A stretch of DNA of 25,606 bases from Pseudozyma flocculosa PF-1 (lineage: Eukaryota > Basidiomycota > Ustilaginomycetes > Ustilaginales > Ustilaginaceae): positions 22,653 to 48,258 of the forward strand of contig NW_006920899.1 of assembly GCF_000417875.1 (NCBI RefSeq), written 5' to 3'. Positions 6,905 to 15,800 of this stretch are shown piece by piece. Under the pieces are notes generated by a model. That model was not told the origin of the DNA, made no database searches, and worked only from the letters and a program-made list of their open reading frames with translations. Both the position numbers and the translations under genes were made by a program. The first letter of the stretch is position 1. Every line of letters begins with the position of its first letter.

Positions 6905-9889
6905 ATGAAGATCCACCTCAAGCCGGCGCTCGGCTCGCTGGCCGCCGGCCTGCTCCTTCTACAGCCCGCCGCCGCATCCCTCGCAAAGGGCGATGGCCTC
7001 CTCAACATCTTCCAGATGCTCGGCGACCTCACCCGACCCGACGGCCTTCGACACCTCGGCCACGACGCCGCCGTCCCCAGCGCAGCCTCGAGCAACCAGC
7101 ACGCCTCGGGCATCCAGTGGTCCGTCGAGCCGGCACACAAGACCGTCCTCGAGAACGGCAACGTAAACTCTCCCGCCTTCCGCCTCGTCACAAAGGGACA
7201 GACACCGGCAAACAAGAAGCGGCCCGCCGACGGCAGCCCCACCCGCCCAAACACCAACCCGGGCATCACAAACGCCGACGAGGCCCTCAACTCGAGCAAG
7301 TTCAAGCCCATCAAGCCCCCGAGCTACCCGCTCGCCGTCCGCAGCCCCTACCTCAACGCCTGGCTGCCCGCCGGCTCCTCGCTCTCGTCGACTCCCCCCA
7401 ACAGCGTCGGCGACGGAGGCTACCTCGCCGGCGAGTACCCCGCCTTCTGGACCTCGTCGTACGGCGCCGACGGCGAGTTCCGCCTAGGCTGGACCGGCTA
7501 CATCCGCGTCGACGGCACCACCTATCAGTGGATGGGCAACGGCTTCGGCACCTTGGTCCGCGCCGGCAAGGCCGCCACCCAGCTCAGCGTCGAGTACACG
7601 GCCACCCGCACCATCTTCCGCTTCGATGCCGACGGCGTCAAGTTCACCGTCACCTTCCTCACCCCCATCACGCCCGACGACTACCTCCGCCAGAGCCTGC
7701 CCCTCAGCTACCTCTACTTTGAGCTCGACCAGCCGCCGCCCGCCAACCGCAGCGTCCAGATGTACACCGACATCGACGAGCGCTGGGTGACGGGCCACGA
7801 CTACGACTACCAGGGCACGCCCTACGACGTCAGGTTCAGCGACAAGGGCAACTCGTCGATGTACTTTGTCACGCGCAAGTCGCCCCAGGTCTACACCGAG
7901 TTCCGCCAGCGCGCAGAGTGGGGCAACGCCACCTACGCCGCCCGCGCCCACAAGGGCCTGTCGAGCCGCAACAACAACAACATCGTCACCCAGAGCGAGT
8001 TCATCAAGCGCGGCAACGTCACCTTTGACCACGGCCCCACGCTCGGCCCGGACAACTCGTACGCCTTTGCCGTCGACTTTGACGTCAAAGGCGCCGCGCC
8101 CAACGCCCTCTTTGTTGTCGGCCACATGCGGTCGCCCTACGTCAACTACATCCGCGCAAAGAAGCCCGGCTCGGGCAGCACCGCCTTTTTCCAGGAGGAC
8201 CGCTACGGCTACTGGCAGACCAAGTTTGACACGCTGGAAAAGGCCGTGTCGTTCTTTGTCGACGACTTTGACTCGGCGCTGGCGGGCGCCAAGCAGTTTG
8301 ACCAGCAGATTGTCGACGACAGCAAGGCCGTCGCCGGCGGCGGCGAAGTGGGCGACCGCTACGCGGCCATCACGACGCTGTCGGTGCGCCAGGCGTTTGC
8401 CACCTTCGAGATCACCGTGGCCTGGGACAACAAGACGCAGTCGTACAACACCAGCGACACGCTCCTCTTCCTCAAGGAGATCTCGTCCAACGGCGACATG
8501 TCGACCGTCGACGTCATCTTCCCGCTCTTCCCGCTGCTCAGCTACACCAACCCGCGCCTGCTGCGCGACCTGCTCCAGCCCATCTTTGAATACACCGAGA
8601 GCGGCCTGTACCCCAACAAGTGGTGCGTCCACGACCTCGGCGTCTACCCCAACGCGTTTGGCCACAACGACGGCAACGACGAGCCGATGCAGGTCGAGGA
8701 GAGCGGCAACATGATCTGGATGGCGCTCCACTACGCCCAGCTGGTGGGCAAAAAGGCGGCCGAGCCCTGGCTGCGCTCGCACTACGCCATCATGAAGCAG
8801 TGGGCCGAGTTCCTGATCGAGGACTCGCTCATCCCGGCCACGCAGCTGTCGACCGACGACTTTGCCGGCACGCTGGCCAACCAGACCAACCTGGCCATCA
8901 AGGGCATCGAGGGCATCGCCGCCATGGGCGCCATTGCCGACATGCTCGGCGAGTCGGCCGACGCCAAGAGCTACCGCAACGTCTCGACGACCTACGTCAA
9001 GCTGTGGCAGGGCTTCGCGCTCAGCAAGGACAAGTCGCACACGAAGCTGGCCTACCAGGACGACGCGTCGTGGGGCACGCTCTACAACCTGTTTGGCGAC
9101 CGCCTGCTCAACCTGCAGCTGGTTCCGCGCAAGATCTACGACATCCAGGACGCGTGGTACGCCCAAAAGGCGCTCAAGTACGCCGTGCCTCTCGACTCGC
9201 GCCACAAGTGGGCCAAGACGGACTGGGAAATGTTTGCGGCGGCCACGACCGACGACCCCAAGGCGCGCGACCTCTTCATCGACCTGCTCTACGCCTTTGT
9301 CAGCAACGGCCTCACCGACGCGCCCTTCACCGACCTGATGCAGGCCGACACGGGCGATTTCCCCAAGGACTCGACGGGCGAGCCCACGATCCACTTCCTG
9401 GCGCGCCCCGTCGTGGGCGGCCACTTTGCCCTGCTGGCCAAGGCCAAGGCCGACAAAGCCAATGGCGTCTCGCAGTACGCCTACGCGCCTGCCGATTCCC
9501 AGGGCGACGAAGACGGCGTCGACGAGGCCATGCTGCAGCGCGCGTTTGGAATGATGAAAGATCCCAAGGCTTACCATCACCAGTCTGCCGCCCAGCCGCC
9601 GTCGTCAAAGTCGTCGCCGTCGTCAAAGTCGGAGGCATCTACTGATGGTACCGCTCCCACTGCTGGTGCGTCCAAGACGCCTGCCGACAGAGCCAAGAAG
9701 GCTGACCAGGTGATTGAGGGTGAAGACAAGAAGGGCGACGCCGCCGCTGCTGCTCCCCTGCTCAAGCGTCCCTCGCACGTCGGAACCGGAGGCTCGCAGA
9801 AGGCGTTCCAGGTCGATGCGCCCGCCGCCGGCGCCGGTGTGGGCGACAAGAAGCGCAGGAGGAGGAGGACGCTCCTCGTTGATCACTAG
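6905..9889 (+). CDS. Secreted glutaminase A family protein, 994 aa
   Basis: Single-exon gene. Fungal glutaminase A hydrolyses L-glutamine to glutamate and ammonia outside the cell or in the wall. The start at 6905 gives a signal peptide (MKIHLKPALG then LAAGLLLL, probable cleavage near residue 24-26). Family sequence runs from about 138 to 845: YPLAVRSPYLNAWLPAG (141-157), GEYPAFW (176-182), KEISSNGDMSTVDVIFP (524-540), HDLGVYPNAFGHNDGNDEP (576-594), VEESGNMIWMAL (597-608), DDASWGTLYNLFGDR (719-733) and ARPVVGGHFALLA (833-845). These match the N-terminal DUF5127-type and the DUF4965/DUF1793 six-hairpin regions. Many N-glycosylation sequons support secretion. Well-known members are about 690 aa. 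The excess lies in a 110-residue insert after the signal peptide and a 150-residue Ser/Ala/Lys-rich tail ending in KKRRRRR (982-988). Activity on glutamine is inferred from the family. Confidence 0.94.
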   Translation: MKIHLKPALGSLAAGLLLLQPAAASLAKGDGLLNIFQMLGDLTRPDGLRHLGHDAAVPSAASSNQHASGIQWSVEPAHKTVLENGNVNSPAFRLVTKGQTPANKKRPADGSPTRPNTNPGITNADEALNSSKFKPIKPPSYPLAVRSPYLNAWLPAGSSLSSTPPNSVGDGGYLAGEYPAFWTSSYGADGEFRLGWTGYIRVDGTTYQWMGNGFGTLVRAGKAATQLSVEYTATRTIFRFDADGVKFTVTFLTPITPDDYLRQSLPLSYLYFELDQPPPANRSVQMYTDIDERWVTGHDYDYQGTPYDVRFSDKGNSSMYFVTRKSPQVYTEFRQRAEWGNATYAARAHKGLSSRNNNNIVTQSEFIKRGNVTFDHGPTLGPDNSYAFAVDFDVKGAAPNALFVVGHMRSPYVNYIRAKKPGSGSTAFFQEDRYGYWQTKFDTLEKAVSFFVDDFDSALAGAKQFDQQIVDDSKAVAGGGEVGDRYAAITTLSVRQAFATFEITVAWDNKTQSYNTSDTLLFLKEISSNGDMSTVDVIFPLFPLLSYTNPRLLRDLLQPIFEYTESGLYPNKWCVHDLGVYPNAFGHNDGNDEPMQVEESGNMIWMALHYAQLVGKKAAEPWLRSHYAIMKQWAEFLIEDSLIPATQLSTDDFAGTLANQTNLAIKGIEGIAAMGAIADMLGESADAKSYRNVSTTYVKLWQGFALSKDKSHTKLAYQDDASWGTLYNLFGDRLLNLQLVPRKIYDIQDAWYAQKALKYAVPLDSRHKWAKTDWEMFAAATTDDPKARDLFIDLLYAFVSNGLTDAPFTDLMQADTGDFPKDSTGEPTIHFLARPVVGGHFALLAKAKADKANGVSQYAYAPADSQGDEDGVDEAMLQRAFGMMKDPKAYHHQSAAQPPSSKSSPSSKSEASTDGTAPTAGASKTPADRAKKADQVIEGEDKKGDAAAAAPLLKRPSHVGTGGSQKAFQVDAPAAGAGVGDKKRRRRRTLLVDH

Positions 9890-10413
9890 AAGACCCGCGC
9901 AAGAACCTGCGGATCCCCCCGACTACAAGGATCGAGATCATCACCCGGCTGGAGCTAGAGAGGATACGGATCTCCCGGACGACGTGGATGAATTCATGAT
10001 TGGCTTGGAGCACGATCCCCAGAGACGTGTCTAGACGGGCGCCTTTGTTTCCCGCACATCTCGCGGTTTGTTTCGTTCCGCAGCAGCTGCCAGACACCAA
10101 GCGACCAAGCGACCTGCGCTGTGCGCATATAGCTTCCCTTGGCCTGTTCGCTTCATTTCTTACACGACGACATCGACCGGTTCTCATTCCCACGAGCTCG
10201 TCGATGCCAGGGCAGAGTGTGGAGGTCTAGAACTCTCTCGCTTTTGACGTGGCAGGGTGTGCGAGAAGCAGAGGGACACAGCGGCCTGCCCGTGCCGTAC
10301 CGGACCGGGCTGGAGTGGGCTTCGTTCGACGTCTATCGCGGCCCCCAGCCCGCCTAGAGGCCCTCTTCCGCCATCCATCGAACCGGTTGCGGACAAGGGG
10401 GGGCGTCGCGACC
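9890..10413. other. Intergenic span between convergent 3' ends
   Basis: The span separates the stop of the glutaminase-like gene (+) from the stop of the heme gene (-), so it must hold both 3' ends. No canonical AATAAA is present on either strand that I can see. The frame one base ahead of the glutaminase frame stays open to a TAG at 10034 and could encode an alternative C-terminus if the tail were spliced. Confidence 0.6.
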
Positions 10414-12019
10414 TTACTCCTCGTCCCTGGCGCTGTTGACCTCTTCGCTGACGCGGTGCACGGCCTTGAGGAACCACTTTACGGCCTCGGGGTCGACGCC
10501 GGGCGTGATGCCGTGTCCGAGGTTGCAGATGTAGGCGCCGCCGCCGCCGAAGCCGCCTTTGCGGGCGCGCAGCATCTCGTCGACCTTGCGCTCGATGGCC
10601 TCCTTGCCCGCGTACAGAACGGCGGGGTCCATGTTGCCCTGCAGCGCGAGCCGGTGCGCCGCCTCGTTTGCGCCGCTGGCCGTGTTGGTCTTGGACGAGA
10701 TGGCGCGGCCGGGCGAGGCGAGCTCGACGACCTTGCGCGCCACTGACGGCTCGACGGTGTAGTCCAACCCGACGACGTCGTAGCCGGCCTTGACAATCTC
10801 GGGCATCGAGTGGCCCAGCGCGCCCTTGGCGAAGATGATGAGCGGCGGACAGGTGATGGAGCGCAGGCTGAGGGCGTCGCGCACCGAGGCGGCAATCGAA
10901 CGCAGGTAGGGCAGCGAAAAGGTGCGGAAGTCCGAGGGCGATAGCTCGCCCGCCCACGAGTCGAACACTTGTAGCATCTGTCGCGCGGGGGAGGGGGAGG
11001 GACGAAAGGGGCCGGGAGCGAGAGAGGGGCAGAGGAGGAGGGTTAGGATGAGCAAAGGGCCCGAGTCGTGCCGACGAGGACGGGTAAGAGGACGTGGGGG
11101 AGGCAGGCGGGGCCACAACGCACCTGGGCACCGGCGACGACCTGGCCGACGAGGAACTCGACGGCGACGTCTGCGATGCGCTGGAGGAGCTCCTTGCTCT
11201 CCTCGGGGTACTTGAAGAGCCACGTCTTTGCCTTTTCAAACGTCTTGCTGCCGCCGCCCTCGACCATGTAGGCCATGAGGGTCCAGGGGGCGCCGCAGAA
11301 GCCAATCAGAGGCACCTCGCCGTCGAGCTTGGTGCGCGTCAGGCGGATGGCGTCGTAGACGTAGCCCAGCTCGCGCTCGACGTCGACCTTTTTGCGCAGG
11401 CGCTCCGTGTCGCGCGGCGTGACGAGCGGGGCGGGGAAGTGCGGGCCCTTGGCGGGCAGCATCTCGACCTCGAGGCCCATGGCCTGCGGGATGACGAGGA
11501 TGTCGCTAAAGATGATGGCGGCGTCCAGCAGCCCGCGGTACCGCCGGATGGGCTGGACGGTAATCTCCGACGCCAGCTCCGGATCGCGGCAGCACGTGAA
11601 GAAGTCGTGGTCCTCGCGGATCTTGCGGAACTCTAGTGATGGGGTAGGGAGCGGGCAGGGGATCAAGGCCGAGGATCGGCGTTCAGAGGCCGTCAGCACT
11701 CGAGGTGGCAGAGGGCAGGCACGCGTTCCGAACAGTCTCGCGGCCGCGGATATGAGAGCAAGAGGTGAAGGAGAAAGGGGCCGACAGGAGTCGCGCCGCC
11801 GCCGACGCCACCGCCACCGCCACCCAACTCACCAGGGAGGTACCTTCCGGCCTGCCTCATGATCCAGCAGGGAGCCCTCTCGGTCTGCTCTCCGCGGGCT
11901 GCACGGAGGATGAGGTCGTTTTTGAGGCCCTCCTGGGCCTTTCTGAGCTCGGCGCAGGTGCCCGCCTTTCGCTGGGTGAACGAGTGCAGGTGCTGCATTC
12001 CCGGGATCTTGGACGTCAT
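10414..12019 (-). CDS. HEM12: Uroporphyrinogen decarboxylase, 419 aa, three exons
   Basis: This is the fifth enzyme of heme synthesis. It removes four carboxyl groups from uroporphyrinogen III to give coproporphyrinogen III, in the cytosol and without cofactor. Exons (- strand) are 12019-11833, 11632-11124 and 10977-10414. Intron 1 (200 bp, phase 1) rejoins CCT-G to AG-TTC as RYLPEFRK. Intron 2 (146 bp, phase 0, GTGCGT donor, about 60-nt pyrimidine tract before the acceptor) rejoins VVAGAQ to [11 protein letters not shown]. Substrate and catalytic residues are present: R55 and R59 in [11 protein letters not shown]106 in FSDIL, Y184 in PWTLMAYM and H387 in NLGHGITP, corresponding to human Arg37, Arg41, Asp86, Tyr164 and His339. 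Compared with yeast and human enzymes (about 362-367 aa) it has some 30 extra N-terminal residues and an insert of about 20 residues ([12 protein letters not shown]...) before LALQGNMDP. Identification is secure. Confidence 0.97.
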
Positions 12020-12888
12020 GGTCGCCTGGCGTGTCCACAAGGGAAGAGGTCGGGGGAAAGATGTGGGGTAGGGACGGGTGTGGTCGGTTGCTGCTTTGGG
12101 CCCCGATTCGGTTGGAGGTGATGGACGGGCGCAGCAGGGGGGAGGGGGAAGGAGGGGGTGGGACGCAAAGAGAGGAAGGTGCCCGGGTCGCTCGGGCTGG
12201 CGAAGACGAAGGCGAAGAGCTATGTAGCACGCAACGGTGTTGGAAAGCCGAGCTGGGCGGACCCTCGCCGCGCCGCCTGTCCGCCCGCTCGGCTGCCCCC
12301 CACTTCCGACCAAATTCGGTGCCGGCCACGCACCACTCTGGCGCCCACGTCGGGTCGCCAGCACCATCGCCGGACGGGCAAAGCGTCAAGACACATCCTC
12401 GCTCCTCCAAGCTAGCGAGCTGCATAGCAAGCAAAGCTGCATCGCACGCTTTGAAGCTCGGTGATGAAGTCAAGCGAGCCCGGTCGATCCCTTTCAAGCT
12501 GGACAGCACTCCTAGAGACAGCTAGTCAGTCAGTCAGTTGGTCAGGCAGGCAGGTAGGCAGGCAGTCAAGCAAACCTCAGCAATGGCGACGAACTGGCAA
12601 AGAGATGCTGATGCTGCGCAACTGATTCCAAAAGAGACTCGGCCCGTCGACCGGCCGAACGAACAGCAGGCCGAGGGCAAGCAGTGGGCAGGGGAGACGG
12701 GCAGAGGTAGCGTAGTTTACAGGTCCACACGTCCTCGAACGGGACAACAAGGGTAGGAAAGGGAAGCAAAGAGCAGAGGCAGGCCCCCAAAGGGATGCCA
12801 ACAGAAACGCGGGGTCGGCAACACTGGGCGCGAGCAGCCTGAACCCCATGCCAGGCGCCAAGCCCGCCCCCATCGACGGGCCACTCGC
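12020..12888 (-). promoter_or_regulatory. Upstream region of the heme gene and 3' region of the SSXT gene
   Basis: Both flanking genes run on the - strand, so this 869-bp gap must hold the promoter of the heme gene and the 3' end of the SSXT-type gene. From about 12030 to 12200 the + strand is purine-rich (GGGGAAAG, GGGGGAGGGGGAAGGAGGGGG), so the coding strand carries a long C/T tract directly upstream of the start codon. Further away lie short AGTC and CAGG tandem tracts. No TATA box is evident, and no gene is supported within. Confidence 0.5.
12524..12565 (+). repeat. AGTC and CAGG tetranucleotide tracts
   Basis: AGTCAGTCAGTCAGT at 12524-12538 is followed by CAGGCAGGCAGGTAGGCAGGCAG at 12543-12565 (as 4-bp units with one T variant). 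This compound microsatellite lies between the 3' end of the SSXT-type gene and the heme gene promoter. Confidence 0.85.
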
Positions 12889-15800
12889 TCACTGCAGGCC
12901 CGGATTGAACCAGGGCGAGCCGGCGTTGGGCTGCTGCTGCTGTTGCTGTTGGAGCTGCTGCTGCTGGTGTTGATGCTGCTGCTTGAGCTGCTGCAGCTGC
13001 GCCGGGCTCAGCCCGCCCATGCCAGCGGCGAGGAAGCCGTTCATGCCGTTCATGGCGTTGGCGCCATCGCCACCGCCGCCCTGCTGATTGCTGCGCGCCG
13101 CAGCGGCAGCGGCCATCATCATCTGCATCTGCTGCTGCTGTTGCTGCTGCTGCATCGGCGACATCTGCCCGCCAGCGCCGCTCATGCTGACACGCATCTG
13201 CTGCTGTTGCTGTGGACTCATGCCGGCGAAGCCCATCTGATGCGGTTGCGGCTGCGGCTGCTGCGGCTGCTGCCCCGCCTGGTCGCCGGACGGGGCGGGA
13301 GATGGCTGCTGTCGCATCTGGTGGGACTGGAGCTGCGCCGCGTACTGCTGCCGCAGCTGCTGCTGGATGTGCGGCGGAAGCGCGTTCAGGTTGGGGATGC
13401 TCTGCATCAGCATGTTTTGCATCTGCTGCGGCATCGACATCGGCGGCGGCTGCCCCTGTTGCTGCTGAGCCTGCTGGGGCGTCGCCGGCGGCTGCTGCGC
13501 GGGCGAGCCAAGGAAGGTCCCAGGCGATCCCCTGCTTTGGATCATCGGCGAACCGACCGCCCCTTCGCCACCGCCGCCGCCGCCGAGGATATGGCTCGCG
13601 CTCGGCTGGCGCGCCCTCTGTCCTCCGGCACTCATTGGGCCCGAAGAGCTTCCAGGGCGACCAGAGGCGCCGCCAAAGTGCTGCGAAGGCGTCGCCGACC
13701 GCGCCGGCGTGGCCGGTCGCGAGCCTTGCTGCTGCTGCTGCTGCTGCTGCGCGCCCTGCAAGCCCGGATGGGGGAGTCCGCTCATCATCGGTGAGGCCGA
13801 CATCCTGCCAGGGCTGTTGCTGTAGTGAGAGGCTGGTCCGGCGCTGTTGGTGCCCCGCGATGGGCTCTGCGTCGCCTTGCCGCCGCCACCGTTGTTGAAA
13901 GCAGCGACTCCGCCGAACGGGCTCTGCGCTTGCGGCGGCTGCTGCTGCTGCAGCGGATACCCTGTCGATCCGTGGTCAGGCTGCTGCTGCTGAGGCTGCT
14001 GGACTTGCGTTTGCTGCTGCTGCTGTTGTTGCTGCACCAGCTTCTGACGCTGCAGTGCGGCATTCTGCATGCCCGTCATCTGCTGCATCTGCACCTGGAG
14101 CGGCAGGTTCTTGAAGTTCGGCACGTTGGCTTCCATGAAAGCGACCCACGGGTGAGTCCCCTGTCCCTTGATGTGGGTCTGGAGCGCGTGTAGGTTGGTC
14201 AGCGCGTTGGGACCGAACGCCTGGACCAGCGCCTGCGCCTGAACGTTGTTGGGCATCGGCTTGGCTGCCTGCGCATTGGGAATCGGTACGGGCGGAGCAG
14301 CGCCAAGGTTGGGCCCACCGCTGGTCAGGCTAGGCGGAGCTTGTTGCTGCTGCTGCGGCTGGTGACTCTGCTGCGTCGAGGGAGACGAAGTGTCCTGCGG
14401 TGCAAAGACCGCATTGGGGCCAGGCATGCTCGTAGGCGCAGACGGGTAAGGCGCCGCAGCCGGCGTAGAAGCCATCGGGCCGGGCGCGCTCGCCATGCCG
14501 GACGCCGCGTGCGCTGAGGTGGGGAGCGATGTCGGCGCAGAAGCTCCAGAGACTGCAGAGGGAGCCGAGAATGCGGCCGGTGATCCAGGACCTCCGCTGC
14601 TCTTGCCGCTGCTTCCAAGCAGCGCCATCCGCTTGCGCGACTCTTCATCGCCGGCCCCCGTGAGCGACTCGGCGAGCGATTGCTTTCTGCCGTCGTTGCC
14701 GCCGTCACCGCCGGGGACATCGCCCGGAGTCGAGGCTGCAGGGCCGTTGGCATGGATGTCGCTGCGAGCGAAGGTGGCAATCAGTTGGTCGTAGAGCGTA
14801 GGCAGAGGCGACTCGGGAGCGTGCGACGTTCTGGGGAATGGGTCGAGCTTCGGTGGCGGTGGCGCTGCAGCTTCGCCCGACGCCTTGGTCTTGTCAGCTA
14901 TGCTGGCGAGGTATCCGAGATTCCCTTGGAGTCGGACAGCGACACTGCTCATGGCGATGAGGAATGTCAATCGAGACGAGTCAGCGTGGGCCCGCGCGGA
15001 AGGGGCCGTCAGACCGGCATGAGTGGCGTCAGGCTTTCTCCGGAGCCTGCGAGGTCGACAAGCGGACACTCACTCTCGATAGACCGGGTCGCCGGTGAGG
15101 TTGTTGGCCTGCAGATCGACGCACATCCGGATGAGCTCCTTGTTGATGCGGAGGATCAGCGCGACCCGTCCTTCCCGAGCTCGCTTCCGGGGCGACGCTG
15201 CTTGGTCGGACGCTTCGATCTCGTCAGACTTCCTCTTACCGCTGGCATTCGAGGTCGCGGGGTCGATCCCTTGCTCAGCCGCCGTGTCCCTCCCGGTCGA
15301 CAGAGCCTGCGCGGCCGACTTCTGTGTGTCTCCTGAGGAGGCCGAATTGGAGCTCGCGGACGCGCTGGCGGCTGCACCAGGAGCAGTCGCACCGCTAGGC
15401 GCCGCAGCAGATCCTGGTGCGACATGGCTCGGGGCGCTGGCTGCGACCGCGGTCTCTACAGGCTTGGACGCCGAGACCGCAGGATCAGATGCAGTCAAGG
15501 CCTCGGCAATTGCCGCGGCGCTGGTGGGCTCCTCGGCAGCTGCGCTCGCGCTGGCAGAGGCGACAAGAGGCTCAGCGGTCTGTTGGGGCGGCGCTGCGGA
15601 CGTCGGGACATTCTCGGCGCTGCTGCCAGAGGCGGGCTCCGGCGCCGAGACAGGCGGCAGAGGCGTCAAAGGGGCGGCCGTCACCGTGAGACGCGGTTCC
15701 GTTGAGGGCGGCGGCACTGTAGGTGGTGGTTGGGTGCTCGTTGCTGCTGGCTGCGTCGGCGTCTGCTCTGACTTCGATTCGGACTTTGTGCCGCCGGTAA

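Noticed and set aside
7484..9580. 698-codon open frame antisense to the glutaminase-like gene
   Set aside because: It is a mirror of strongly biased codons (NNC on the sense strand). Its Val/Gly/Arg/Leu-rich product has no motif, while the sense frame has clear family motifs throughout.
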